Below are positions 43,483 to 52,665 of a stretch of DNA of 64,000 nucleotides, piece after piece. The stretch's first letter is position 1, and every line of letters starts with the position of its first letter. Under the pieces are notes generated by a model. That model was given only the letters and a program-made list of their open reading frames with translations, was not told where the DNA came from and did no database searches. The translations under genes were made by a program, and so were the position numbers. The stretch is from positions 1 to 64,000 of the forward strand of contig JAWVFJ010000027.1 of NCBI GenBank assembly GCA_033856275.1. The letters are read 5' to 3'. This stretch comes from VRUE01 sp033856275 (GTDB lineage Bacteria; Actinomycetota; Thermoleophilia; Solirubrobacterales; 70-9).

Positions 43483-45090
43483 CTAGCTAAGTGGCTTCAG
43501 CCGCGTCTTTTCGACCCGGGCGAGCTTGCGTTTGAGGCGTTTGAATTCTTCCTCCTGCTTGGGAGTGCGTTTGTGGCCGCCGAAGGCGAGGTTTTTCCTC
43601 TCCAGCGGGTCGTCCTTCAAGTCGTACATCTCCCACTGCGGCGGCTTGCGGCCATTGACGTCGTAGTAGCGGGCCAGCTTCCAGCGGCCTTCGCGGATGC
43701 TGACGATGTGGTTGGGCGGTTTCGGGTATGGCCCGTGGGACTGGCCCGACTGGTAGTCGTCGTAGGTGAAGACGACGTAGTCCTGGACACCGTGTTTCGA
43801 GGAAGGGTGCAGAACCAGCTTCGAGTAATCGACGCCCTGCCAGTTGGCCCGGGCGCTCTTCGGCGCCGCCGCGAGACTGGCCAGCGTTGGCAGGAAGTCG
43901 ACATGGGAGACGAGCGCGTCGGTTTCGGCCGGCTTCGGGAAGAGCTTCGGGTTGGAGTAGACGAGGGGCACCCGCGTCGCCTCCTCGTAGAAATTGAAGT
44001 TCTTCTGCCGCAGGCCGCCGTGCGTCAAGCCCATCTCACCGTGGTCTGCCGTGCGCACGACCAGCGTGTCCTCGAAGAGACCGGTCTCTTCCAACTTGTC
44101 GAGCACATTGACCAGGTAGCTGTCGGAGGAGCGCATCAGGTTGCCGTAGAAGTTGAGGTAGTTGCGCATCTGTTCTTTGTTTTTCGGCTTCCCGGTCAGG
44201 TTGAAGATGTTGAGGAATTCTTCCTGGACGGTGGGCTTGGTCGAGAGGCTTTCTTCGGCTGTCGCCGGTGCGTGGATGTCCCCCTGCAGCCAGGACTTGT
44301 CGTAACCGGCTTCGTCGAAGGATTTGCTTGGGTAGAAGAGGACGTCGTGTGGGTTGACCACCGAGATCACCATGAAGAAAGGCTGCTGCTGAGCCGCGGT
44401 CGAACCCAGGTACTGGAGCGCGCCTTCGGTGCCGTCCGCCGCGGTGCCAACCGAGTCGATGAAGCGGCCGTCGTTGTCGACGTAGCCACCGCCGGCCTCG
44501 GGGACGCTCTGGTTGGCGCCGGCGTCGGGCGGGTTCCAGCGTAGGAAACCGTACTTTTCGAGGTCTTCCGGGACCGCGTCTTCTTTTTTGGCCGGCTTCG
44601 AACAGTGCCACTTACCCTTGTAGACGACGTTGTAGCCCGCCGCCTTCATCACCGTGGCGAGGTTCTTCAGTTCCACCGGCAGTTCCACCTGCGGGTATTC
44701 GGTCTCCGGCATGTCTTCCTCGAGCGTGTACTTGACTCCATGCTGGGCGGGGAAGTAACCGCTCATCAGGGTCGAGCGTGCCGGCGAGCACATGCAGGCA
44801 TTGGTGAAGGCGCGTTCGAAGCTAAGGCCGTGCTGGCGCAATCGCCGCATCCCGGGCAGGTTCTGGCGCAACCAGTTCGGCGGGAAGTGCTGGATCGCCC
44901 GCTCCTGGTCGGTGAGGAAAAGGATGATGTTCATCCCGGCCGCGCTGTGCCCCTTGCCTTTTTTCGCCGCGGCAAGCGCCTGCTCGACGCCGGCGCCCTG
45001 GGCAAGCAGCGCCGCAGCCGCGACGCTCGCTCCGGAGCCGATCAGCTCCTTGCGGGTAAGGGCACCTTTGCGCTTTTCCTGCTCGGTCAT
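43483..45090 (-). CDS. Secreted sulfatase (type I, Cys-type)
   Basis: 535 aa from ATG with GGAGG upstream. A signal-like N-terminus (11-45, with TRKELIGSG) precedes the alkaline-phosphatase fold. The formylglycine signature CSPAR has Cys101 as the residue to be converted. The motif GKWHC and the late THGGLRQKNFNFYEEATRVPL are typical sulfatase blocks. It cleaves sulfate esters outside the membrane. It is coupled (ATGA) to the beta-propeller gene. The neighbouring SUMF1-domain protein lacks catalytic cysteines, so activation must come from elsewhere. Confidence 0.93.
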   Translation of the reverse strand: MTEQEKRKGALTRKELIGSGASVAAAALLAQGAGVEQALAAAKKGKGHSAAGMNIILFLTDQERAIQHFPPNWLRQNLPGMRRLRQHGLSFERAFTNACMCSPARSTLMSGYFPAQHGVKYTLEEDMPETEYPQVELPVELKNLATVMKAAGYNVVYKGKWHCSKPAKKEDAVPEDLEKYGFLRWNPPDAGANQSVPEAGGGYVDNDGRFIDSVGTAADGTEGALQYLGSTAAQQQPFFMVISVVNPHDVLFYPSKSFDEAGYDKSWLQGDIHAPATAEESLSTKPTVQEEFLNIFNLTGKPKNKEQMRNYLNFYGNLMRSSDSYLVNVLDKLEETGLFEDTLVVRTADHGEMGLTHGGLRQKNFNFYEEATRVPLVYSNPKLFPKPAETDALVSHVDFLPTLASLAAAPKSARANWQGVDYSKLVLHPSSKHGVQDYVVFTYDDYQSGQSHGPYPKPPNHIVSIREGRWKLARYYDVNGRKPPQWEMYDLKDDPLERKNLAFGGHKRTPKQEEEFKRLKRKLARVEKTRLKPLS

Positions 45091-46517
45091 TTGTTCCTCC
45101 GGAAGACGTCCACGGCGTTGCTGCCGAACGAGCTCGAGTAGAGATGGCGGCCGTCGGGGCTGAGCGCGATCGAGCTGACGCCGCGCAGGGCGCGGGCTCG
45201 CGTGCAACCGGGAACGCTCTGCGGCGCAAGGCAGCCGCGACGGCCAGGCTTCTGCGTCACCTTGCCGGCTTTCTTGCCGCGATCGAGGACGTCGATCGCG
45301 CTGTTGGCGAATGCTGCCACGTAGACGCTGGAGCCGTCGGGTGAGATGGCGAGGCCCTCCGGCGCCCGCAGGGCACGGCCGAAGGAACAGCCGACGGCGC
45401 GCAGCCAGACGAGGCAACCCGCGGTGCCTTCCTTTTGGGTAAGCCCGCCGGACGTCCTCGAGCGGGTGAACGCGGTGACGCTGTTGCTGAACAGCGAGGT
45501 GACGTAGACGTCGCCGCCCGGGTTGAAGGCGACCGCGTTGGCGCCGCTCAGTTGAACGCCGGCCGTGCAGCCGGTGAGGGCGCTGTTGGCGATGCAGCCG
45601 CTGCCGTCGGTCGCCTGGGCGAGGTTGCCGGTGGACTGGTCCCGCGCCAGGGTGACGACCGCGTTGGAGAGGGCGCTGGCGACATAGACGCTGGCCCCAT
45701 CGCCGCTGATCGCCATGCCCTCCGGTGCACCCAGAGCGAAGCCAAGGGCGCAACCGCCGATCGCTTCGGCGATGCAGCCGGTGCTGTCGCCTGGCTGGGT
45801 CAGCGCGCCGCTGGCGGGGTCGCGGTCGAAGACGGCGACCGCGTTGCCGAAGAACGAGCCAACGTAGACGTTCTCCCCTTTCGGGCTGACAATGACCACG
45901 TCGGGGCCGACCAGCGCCCGGCCGGCAGCGCAGATCGGCACCGGCACCCCGGCGATGCAGCCGGCGCTGGCCGGAAGCTGAGTCAGCGCGCCGGTCGACT
46001 GGTTGCGCTGGAAGACGCTGATCGAGTTGCTCGCCCGTGAGGTCGCGTAGACGTTGCGGCCGTCGGGGCTGACGGCGAGCGAGTTCGGGCCATCGAGCGC
46101 GATCGCCGTCGCGCAGTGGACGGCGCCTTTGGCGGCGATGCACCCCGCCGCCCCTTTCGCCTGGCTGAGGATGCCGGTACGAGCATTGCGCTTGAAGATC
46201 GCGATCGCGTCGCTTTTGGAGGAGGCCACGTAGACGTTCTTGCCGTCTGGACTGAGCGCAATCGCGCGCGAACCCATAAAGGGCCCAGGGCCCTTTAGCG
46301 CGCGGGCAAGCCCACAGCCGCTGGCGCGGGCGGACCGATCGACCAGGCAGCCGCTCGGGCCGGCAAGTTGGGTCAGCGTCCCCTGTCTTGCCTGCTGGGG
46401 CTGGTGTTTCGGCGCCGGCGCGGCGAACGCGCCCACCGGGAGCAACAGCGCCGCAAGAGCCACCAGCGTTGCGGACGACCGGCGATCGTGGCGCGACTTT
46501 CGGAAGGGGAAGCGCAT
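45087..46517 (-). CDS. Secreted lactonase-type seven-bladed beta-propeller
   Basis: 476 aa. A signal peptide (about 1-34, ending AFAAP) is followed by repeated LAISPDGxxVYVA and TGxLxQ blades of the YncE/lactonase propeller type, each blade also carrying a GCI or GCL cysteine pair, which suggests disulfides. It is probably a binding or lactonase-like protein. The stop overlaps the sulfatase start. The ribosome site is weak. Confidence 0.85.
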   Translation of the reverse strand: MRFPFRKSRHDRRSSATLVALAALLLPVGAFAAPAPKHQPQQARQGTLTQLAGPSGCLVDRSARASGCGLARALKGPGPFMGSRAIALSPDGKNVYVASSKSDAIAIFKRNARTGILSQAKGAAGCIAAKGAVHCATAIALDGPNSLAVSPDGRNVYATSRASNSISVFQRNQSTGALTQLPASAGCIAGVPVPICAAGRALVGPDVVIVSPKGENVYVGSFFGNAVAVFDRDPASGALTQPGDSTGCIAEAIGGCALGFALGAPEGMAISGDGASVYVASALSNAVVTLARDQSTGNLAQATDGSGCIANSALTGCTAGVQLSGANAVAFNPGGDVYVTSLFSNSVTAFTRSRTSGGLTQKEGTAGCLVWLRAVGCSFGRALRAPEGLAISPDGSSVYVAAFANSAIDVLDRGKKAGKVTQKPGRRGCLAPQSVPGCTRARALRGVSSIALSPDGRHLYSSSFGSNAVDVFRRNK

Positions 46518-46555
46518 GCGTGGCGAGCGTATTCGCCCCCGCGGACGCCGACCGC

Positions 46556-47830
46556 TCAGTGCTGCGCCAGCTTCAGCGTGCCGAGCACGCCGATCCGGAT
46601 CCCCAGCCAGGGATAGGTGGCGGTGTAGAAGGTGTTGTCCTGCGGCTGCAGGCCAACCGCCGAGAGCCAGAGCTGGTAGACGGGGGCGTTGGCGATGCCG
46701 CCGTGCAGCCGTCGCCAGACCCGCTTCCCCTTCACCCCGAACGGCGGCGGCGTGATCGTGTCGGTCCACTCGACCACGTTGCCGCCCTGGTCGAGGGTGC
46801 CCCAAGGGGAGACGGTCTTCGCCTGGCCAACCGTGCTGAGGCTGCCCTGGTAGGCCTTGGCGTATGTACTCGGCTTGATTTCGTACGGATTGACGCTGGA
46901 GCAGGTTTCGGCGCTGAAGACGGACGGGCACCAACTCGGGGGCGGCTGTCCTTCGGCATGGAAGGTCGCGAGCGGCTGCGTCGAGGCGTTGGTGACGTCG
47001 CCGGTCGTGGGATTGAGCGTCGTCGAGTAGGGAGCAGTCGCCACGCCGTCCCCAAACACACCTGGGTTGGTCGGATACTTCCAGTAGGAGTAGGTGCCGC
47101 CGCCGCTCGGGTCGAAGTAAGCCGCCTTGATCCACTCGTCCTGGCTGGGCACGACGAAGCCGGACTTGTGGGACCGGGTCATTGCCCGCACGGTCATGTC
47201 GTACATCCCCTTCTCCGTCTTCCTGGAGAGCCGGACTCGGTAGGTGACGTACTTGAAGGCGCCGGCGGAGCTGGCCTGCCTGGAAAGCAGCTGGCCGTTG
47301 TAGAGCGAGTTGACGAAGCGCGCCGAGCGCAGGAAGTTGGCGAAGCCATAGGGCTTGTCGGCCCATTCCGGAGAGGCCACCGAGTAGCGGCGGCCCGCGG
47401 GGGCGCCGGCGGAGAAATCGATCTGCCCGTACTTGGGCCACTCGGAGGCGCTCTCGTTGGCGCTGTAGAGATTGTGCCTGTTGCGGCCCGCGGGATCGAC
47501 CGTGTTGAGGAATGCCACGTACTGAGCGACGGTGACCTCGAGCTGCCCGATGCCATAGCGGTAGTCGACCCCGCCGACCGGCTGGCAGGGGGGCTGTTTT
47601 TCAGTCGCCACGACTTCAGCGCATGACGAGTAGACCGCGTCCATGAAGGGAACGATGCCGACCGAAGGATTACCCGGGGCACCGACCTTGACGGTTTTGA
47701 AGCTCAGAACAGGCGGCGCCGGAGCGGCGAGTGACACCGCCGGTCCGGCAAGCATCGACGCCGCCACAAAGGTCAGGCCCAATGCGAGGCGATTTTGCAG
47801 GACCTTGAGAACGCTCTGAGGGGTCGGCAT
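46556..47830 (-). CDS. Secreted SUMF1/formylglycine-generating-enzyme-like protein without catalytic cysteines
   Basis: 424 aa. A signal peptide (1-35) is followed by a SUMF1 domain (YGIGQLEVTVAQYVAFLN; VPSQDEWIKAAYFDP; GGNVVEWTDT). Copper-type FGE needs two cysteines in the final segment; here WRRLHGGIANAPVYQLWLSAVG has none, so it is not a standard FGE. It is the first gene of the three-gene set with propeller and sulfatase. It may be a substrate-binding or adhesion form of the fold. Confidence 0.85.
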   Translation of the reverse strand: MPTPQSVLKVLQNRLALGLTFVAASMLAGPAVSLAAPAPPVLSFKTVKVGAPGNPSVGIVPFMDAVYSSCAEVVATEKQPPCQPVGGVDYRYGIGQLEVTVAQYVAFLNTVDPAGRNRHNLYSANESASEWPKYGQIDFSAGAPAGRRYSVASPEWADKPYGFANFLRSARFVNSLYNGQLLSRQASSAGAFKYVTYRVRLSRKTEKGMYDMTVRAMTRSHKSGFVVPSQDEWIKAAYFDPSGGGTYSYWKYPTNPGVFGDGVATAPYSTTLNPTTGDVTNASTQPLATFHAEGQPPPSWCPSVFSAETCSSVNPYEIKPSTYAKAYQGSLSTVGQAKTVSPWGTLDQGGNVVEWTDTITPPPFGVKGKRVWRRLHGGIANAPVYQLWLSAVGLQPQDNTFYTATYPWLGIRIGVLGTLKLAQH

Positions 47831-47902
47831 TGTTTCTCATCGACGGAGATTCACGATGCTTGAGCTCCGCGCGTCCGACCCCGTCATTTCGGCGGCTTCT
47901 CG

Positions 47903-48535
47903 TCACCTCGGGGGGGTCATCAGCGCAACCGGCAGCGAGAGCCCCGCCGAGCGCCGAAGCGTGGCAATACGGCGACCGGGTTGAACAGCTGGACGAATCT
48001 CGCTGACGCGATCGCTGAGGGCGGCGACAGTACCATCGAGGTCGGGAGAGACGAAGGCGAGCCCCCAGAAAAAGGCGGGATGGTCGCCACCGGCACGCTC
48101 GATCGCATCCGGAGGCTCCTGCACGACCTCGAGGATGTTGGCGCCAAGCCGGAAGAACGCCTGCCGGGGAGCCCCGGCGGGCGTCGGCTCCTCGCGGATG
48201 CGGCGCAGATCGAGACCCGCGTCCTGCAGCACCGCGACCGTCCGGTCGAGCGCCGGCGTGATCGCGACGACATGGTCGAGCGCCGTGATGCCATTTGGAT
48301 GCGGCGGCTCTGCGCCCGGTGACTGACGATCCGAACGTGCCGTGGCCAGTCCGTCCATCTCAGACGTGTCGATGTCACGCAACGACCAGCCGACCAAGCC
48401 CTTGCCCGACTCCGAGCCCGCCAGCCGAATCCGGACATCGCCGACCACGCAATTGTCGCCGTCGACTTCGAATCCGAGTGCCGTCCAGGCCGTCGGCGCG
48501 TCGGCGACCGTGAGCTCGTCAATCGTGGGAGTCAC
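47903..48535 (-). CDS. VOC/glyoxalase-superfamily protein
   Basis: 210 aa from a GTG at 48535; a longer start would run into the divergent lipoprotein promoter. Two beta-alpha-beta-beta-beta modules are seen (GITALDHVVAITPALDRTVAVLQDAG and AFFWGLAFVSPDLDGTVAALSDR). No complete metal triad is obvious. Function is unknown. It is divergent from the lipoprotein gene. Confidence 0.72.
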   Translation of the reverse strand: MTPTIDELTVADAPTAWTALGFEVDGDNCVVGDVRIRLAGSESGKGLVGWSLRDIDTSEMDGLATARSDRQSPGAEPPHPNGITALDHVVAITPALDRTVAVLQDAGLDLRRIREEPTPAGAPRQAFFRLGANILEVVQEPPDAIERAGGDHPAFFWGLAFVSPDLDGTVAALSDRVSEIRPAVQPGRRIATLRRSAGLSLPVALMTPPR

Positions 48536-48600
48536 CCCGACAAGGTAATAGCCACAGCAAGCTCTCTTAGCCCAAATATCTTTGACTAAACTGCGCCTCC

Positions 48601-49209
48601 ATGCCCAAGTCGCCATCCCTGGTGCTGCTAATCGCATTGATCGCGATCGCCGGTTGTGGAGGTGGCGACAACGGCTCGTCTGCCGAAACAGGGGGCGCTC
48701 CCGACAATCTGCTGATCGGTATGGAGAACCTGCCGAAGGGATCGGCGGTCGGCGAAGCGCCTCCAGAACTGTGTGGGCCCCTCCCCGTCCTCGAACGCGA
48801 CAACGGACGGACGGCGATCTCGAAGATGTACCTCGTCGGCAACGCGAGGATCGTCGAGGCAGTTGGCATCTTCAAGACGCCCGAGATGGCGGCCTCGGCG
48901 TACAACGGGCTGAACACACACAAAAGGCTCGAATGCATTGGCAACGCGATCATCAGCCTCAGTTCGTCACCATCGGTCGAAGTCCAACAGGCCGAGGAAC
49001 TCGACTTCGGCGATGAGGGCACTCGGGTTCGCTATCTGGTCAGCGGTGCCGACTCCAAATCGCAGGGCTATACCGATGTCGTCTCGATCAGAACCGGTCC
49101 ATGCACGGCCTCCCTCCTCGTCGCCGTGGAAGGTGAAAACCCCTCGGACGAAGCCTCGGACCGAGCGAGCGAAAGGGCTGCCGAATCGCTTGACGACGGC
49201 TGCGGATGA
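48601..49209 (+). CDS. Putative lipoprotein, hypothetical
   Basis: 202 aa. The signal peptide ends in the lipobox IAGC (Cys19) and is followed by a Gly/Ser-rich linker. The mature part has three further cysteines and no family I recognise. It is likely anchored on the outer face of the membrane. It lies 16 bp upstream of the DCC-family gene on the same strand. Confidence 0.75.
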   Translation: MPKSPSLVLLIALIAIAGCGGGDNGSSAETGGAPDNLLIGMENLPKGSAVGEAPPELCGPLPVLERDNGRTAISKMYLVGNARIVEAVGIFKTPEMAASAYNGLNTHKRLECIGNAIISLSSSPSVEVQQAEELDFGDEGTRVRYLVSGADSKSQGYTDVVSIRTGPCTASLLVAVEGENPSDEASDRASERAAESLDDGCG

Positions 49210-49225
49210 TGCTCGACTCCAAGGG

Positions 49226-49642
49226 ATGAAGGTCCTCTACGACGGAGCGTGTGGTTTCTGCAAAGTCTGCGTTGCCCTTCTTCTCCGCTGGGACCGCTCG
49301 CGTCGCCTCTACCCGCTTGCGATCCAGGACCCCGAAGGCCAGCGATTGCTGGCGCCGATCCCAGAGCCGGAGAGGCTTCGCAGCGCGCACGTGATCACCG
49401 CGGGTGGAGAAATTCTCTCCGGCGCCGAGGGCGCTCCGGCATTGCTTCGTCAGCTGCCTGCTGGACGTCCCCTCGCCGCCCTGCTGGCGATCGCGATGCC
49501 GCTGACCAAGCTCACTTACCGCCTCGTGACCGCGGCGCGACCGGCCATCGGCTCGATCCTGCCGGCGGCCTGGTGCAGGTGGGCCACCGGCCTGATCGCC
49601 GAGCGCCGCCGCGGAACCAGACTGCCCACAGCAATGCTGTAG
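49226..49642 (+). CDS. DCC-family thiol-disulfide oxidoreductase-like protein
   Basis: 138 aa. The N-terminal YDGACGFCKVC carries the DxxCxxC motif of the DCC family (DUF393), thioredoxin-like proteins. The rest has the family AEGAPALLRQL segment and a C-terminal tail. ATG at 49226 is used. Its last 127 bp overlap the convergent methyltransferase gene. Confidence 0.85.
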   Translation: MKVLYDGACGFCKVCVALLLRWDRSRRLYPLAIQDPEGQRLLAPIPEPERLRSAHVITAGGEILSGAEGAPALLRQLPAGRPLAALLAIAMPLTKLTYRLVTAARPAIGSILPAAWCRWATGLIAERRRGTRLPTAML

Positions 49643-50310
49643 TCGACGTATTCGCGGCCAAGGACCGCACAGCAGCGCCGGTCCTCGAGGCGAATGTAGA
49701 CGGGCAGGACGCACGCGCTGACGAGGCCAAGCTCGACCGCGGTCTGGTTGCCAGAACAGATCGCCAAACCGAGCGAGACCAGGGCGCCGCCGAGGAACAG
49801 GGGGTGCCGCACGTAGCGGTAGATGCCGGACCGCACCACGTACCGCTGCCCTGGGACGTACTCGTGGACGAACAGCGTTCGGGCCACCCCCAGCGCTGAC
49901 ACGCCGATGGCGATCGCGGTCCCACCGCCGAGGAGAAGCGCGACTCCGATCGCCAGCGCGTCGTCGGGCGCCAGCGATCCCCCGTCGAGGACAAGTCCCG
50001 CGACGACGGGGCGCAGGAACTGGCTGAACGCGACGGAGATCCCAAGCAAGATTTCGCGCATAAAAGCGCGCTTGTAAGGCAACTCGCACGGCGCTGCCAA
50101 ATCGCGGCGCGAGTTGCGCGGGAAGACCATGCCGAGCCAGACCAGCCAGGCCGCCCAGATCGCTGCCTGCACGAGGACGATCGGAACCACAACAGCGAGC
50201 ACCAGCCCGGCGATCAGGATCGCCGTGGTCGAGGTGGCCGCCAGGGCGATCAGCCGAGCACGGTCGCGAAGGCTCGTTCGCCACCCGAGTGCGCCGAGCA
50301 GCTCAGCCAT
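49516..50310 (-). CDS. Isoprenylcysteine carboxyl methyltransferase-like membrane protein
   Basis: 264 aa with five or six hydrophobic segments. The C-terminal GIYRYVRHPLFLGG and EDRRCCAVLGREYVDY are the ICMT/PEMT signature (SAM-binding, membrane-embedded). The substrate is unknown. The C-terminal 42 codons overlap the convergent DCC gene, so that part may have been extended by loss of an earlier stop. Confidence 0.85.
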   Translation of the reverse strand: MAELLGALGWRTSLRDRARLIALAATSTTAILIAGLVLAVVVPIVLVQAAIWAAWLVWLGMVFPRNSRRDLAAPCELPYKRAFMREILLGISVAFSQFLRPVVAGLVLDGGSLAPDDALAIGVALLLGGGTAIAIGVSALGVARTLFVHEYVPGQRYVVRSGIYRYVRHPLFLGGALVSLGLAICSGNQTAVELGLVSACVLPVYIRLEDRRCCAVLGREYVDYSIAVGSLVPRRRSAIRPVAHLHQAAGRIEPMAGRAAVTRR

Positions 50311-50328
50311 CTCGACGCACCCGCCCCA

Positions 50329-51156
50329 TCATCGGTCAATTCCCAATAAGCGCGAGCGGATGACCGCCAGAGCCACAGCGCCCATCACGAGGCCGAACGC
50401 GAGGCTCGCGGCGAGTGCGTCGATCAGCATCTGGCCGTCCCAGCCTTCGATCAGCAGCGAGCGCATTCCTTCGGTGACGTACCGGGCCGGATTGAAGTCG
50501 GCCGCCGTCTGCATCCACGGCTTCAGGTATTCATAGGGCACCAGCAGCGGCGAGAGGAAGATCAGCGGGATGAAGATCAGGTTGGCGGCAGAGGTCATCT
50601 GCATGTCCCGAGTGACAATCGCGACTGTGACCGAGTAGGCGGCGAACCCCAGCCCCCAGACGAAGGCGAGCGCGAGGACGCAGGCGATTCCGAGCAGGCC
50701 GGTCCGCGGATCGGCCCCCAGGGCGATGCCCACCAAGATGACGATGGTCGCCTGCAGGACCACTTGGAAGGCAGAGGTGAGCACGAGGCTGGCGACCAGC
50801 GCCGAACGCCGGATCGGCATCGTCAGCTGCCTGCTCAGGTAGCCCGAGCGGATGTCGGAGACGAGGAGCAGGCCCGCGGCGCCGCCGCCGACCGAAGCCG
50901 CCAGGATCGCCGCCGGCAGGATGAAGTTGTAGTAGTTGCCCCCGGCGAAGCTGACCAGCAGGGGAACGCCGCCGACGGTGCCGTCGTAGACGACTAGGAA
51001 CAGCAGCGCGAGCAGGAGGTTGAGGATCAGCACCGGGCTGCGCAGCGATTCGACCATGACCCGGCGAGTCAGCAGGTTGACCTGCAGGAGCCATGACGGC
51101 GGGTGCACTGGGAAACCCGACAGCGAGCGTGGCTCAGGGAGCGACAAGGACGTCAT
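50329..51156 (-). CDS. ABC-2 type exporter permease
   Basis: 275 aa from ATG 51156. Six hydrophobic segments; the block YEYLKPWMQTAADFNPARYVTEGMRSLL is typical of drug/daunorubicin-type ABC-2 permeases (DrrB-like). It overlaps the ATPase gene by 23 bp and forms an exporter with it. The substrate is unknown. Confidence 0.9.
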   Translation of the reverse strand: MTSLSLPEPRSLSGFPVHPPSWLLQVNLLTRRVMVESLRSPVLILNLLLALLFLVVYDGTVGGVPLLVSFAGGNYYNFILPAAILAASVGGGAAGLLLVSDIRSGYLSRQLTMPIRRSALVASLVLTSAFQVVLQATIVILVGIALGADPRTGLLGIACVLALAFVWGLGFAAYSVTVAIVTRDMQMTSAANLIFIPLIFLSPLLVPYEYLKPWMQTAADFNPARYVTEGMRSLLIEGWDGQMLIDALAASLAFGLVMGAVALAVIRSRLLGIDR

Positions 51157-51853
51157 CGCTCCCCCAGACGTCGCGAACGGCTGCCACCGGGATGTCGCTG
51201 CGCCAGACGGCGCCATCGACCAAAACGGCCACCCGGTCGGCCAGTTGCTCGGCCTCATCGATGTTCTGGCTGGCGAACAGAATGCAGGTGCCCTCGTCCC
51301 GCAGTCGGGCGAGCTCCCGCCAGAACTCCCGTCGCGAGAAGGGATCGAGGCTGCTGGTCGGCTCGTCGAGCAGGAGAACGGGTGGGCGATGCAGCAGGGC
51401 GAGTCCGAGATCGAGCCTGCGGCGGGTACCGCCCGAGAGGCGATTTACCCGCTGCCCGCTGGACTTGGCCAAACCGGCGAGTTCGATGATCTCGTCGCAG
51501 CGCCGGGCCGCCGCCGGGCGGCTGAGGCCAAACAACTGAGCGTGGCGCAGGAGGACCTGGCGGACCCGGCCCGCTGGGTACAGCCCGACTTCCTGCAATG
51601 CCACCCCGATGCAGGTCCTGACCTGCGCCGCCTTCCCGACCACGTCAAAGCCGGCGATCGAGGCCCTGCCCGTGTCAGGCCGGGTTAGCGTCGAGAGGAT
51701 TCGCACAACCGTCGACTTGCCGGCGCCATTAGGGCCGAGCAGGGCCAGCGCCTGGCCCTCATCGACCTCGAGGCTGAGCTCGGACAGCGCAGGGACAACC
51801 CCAGGCCCCCTGGCGTAAGCCTTCGAGATCCGGTCGATTTCGATCGCCGCCAT
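51134..51853 (-). CDS. ABC transporter ATPase (DrrA-like)
   Basis: 239 aa. Walker A GPNGAGKST, signature LSGGTRRRLDLG, Walker B VLLLDEPT and the H-loop position is Gln (ASQN). It pairs with the ABC-2 permease downstream (23 bp overlap), as in DrrAB-type drug or lipid exporters. Confidence 0.93.
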   Translation of the reverse strand: MAAIEIDRISKAYARGPGVVPALSELSLEVDEGQALALLGPNGAGKSTVVRILSTLTRPDTGRASIAGFDVVGKAAQVRTCIGVALQEVGLYPAGRVRQVLLRHAQLFGLSRPAAARRCDEIIELAGLAKSSGQRVNRLSGGTRRRLDLGLALLHRPPVLLLDEPTSSLDPFSRREFWRELARLRDEGTCILFASQNIDEAEQLADRVAVLVDGAVWRSDIPVAAVRDVWGSDDVLVAP

Positions 51854-51882
51854 TGCTCGCTATTGATAGCAGCAATCGAATT

Positions 51883-52647
51883 TTATTTTGTAATCGCTAG
51901 GAGCTCCTCGAGGGTGCGGCCGCTGATCACGGATTGCGCCTGTTCGGCGACCACGTCGGAGCCTGGGCGCGCCTGCTCGTCGCGGCGCTTGATCAGCAGC
52001 CACTGGGGCTTCTCACCGCGGCGGGTGCGCTGCAGGGCGAAGCCGCCGCTGAGCTTCTCGCCGTGCAGGACGAAGACTGCGTGGCCGCGCTCGAGCGCCC
52101 CCGGCCATGCCACCCGCCCCCCCTGCTCGTAGGCGCCACGGTCCCAGACGATCACGCCGCCGCCATCGGTGGCGCCCTCGAAGTCGTTGTGAGCGATCGA
52201 GTGGTCGTCGACCTCGACGGCGAGACGTTTGACAGCCGGGTCCATCGAGGGGCCCTTGGGGACCGCCCACGAGCGCATCACTCCGTCGACCTCGAGGCGC
52301 AGGTCGAAGTGATGCGCCGTAGCGGCGTGCTCCTGGACGACGAATGCACCGGCGCTGACGCCGCGGATCGCGAACTGCTCGTGGCCTTCGACTTTCAGGT
52401 CTTCGACCTCCACATCGCTGACCCGCGCACCTTGCGGCCCCTCGCGCAGAAATGCCACCAGCTCGGCGACGGCCCTCTTGGGACCCTCGGCATGGACGAG
52501 CAGGCTGCCGTCATCCTCGTTGCGCACCCAGCCCATCGCGCCGAGGCGATGCGCCTCGCGCTGCGTTGCGTCGCGAAACCCGATGCCCTGGACCTTCCCG
52601 CGCACGACCGCGCGCACCGACGCCTTCTCTTCTCCTCGCTCAGACAC
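51883..52647 (-). CDS. Acylphosphatase - LigD 3'-phosphoesterase domain fusion
   Basis: 254 aa. Residues 10-97 are an acylphosphatase (VQGIGFR with Arg25, GWVRN with Asn43). Residues 102-245 are a DNA ligase D 3'-phosphoesterase domain: QEHAATAHHFDLRLE (His107, His113, Asp115, Arg117) and DDHSIAHNDFEG (His149). In NHEJ the PE domain trims 3'-phosphate or ribonucleotide ends; no Ku or ligase is nearby. Such a fusion is unusual to me. Confidence 0.88.
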   Translation of the reverse strand: MSERGEEKASVRAVVRGKVQGIGFRDATQREAHRLGAMGWVRNEDDGSLLVHAEGPKRAVAELVAFLREGPQGARVSDVEVEDLKVEGHEQFAIRGVSAGAFVVQEHAATAHHFDLRLEVDGVMRSWAVPKGPSMDPAVKRLAVEVDDHSIAHNDFEGATDGGGVIVWDRGAYEQGGRVAWPGALERGHAVFVLHGEKLSGGFALQRTRRGEKPQWLLIKRRDEQARPGSDVVAEQAQSVISGRTLEELLAITK

Positions 52648-52665
52648 GACCGGAGTCCCCCATCG

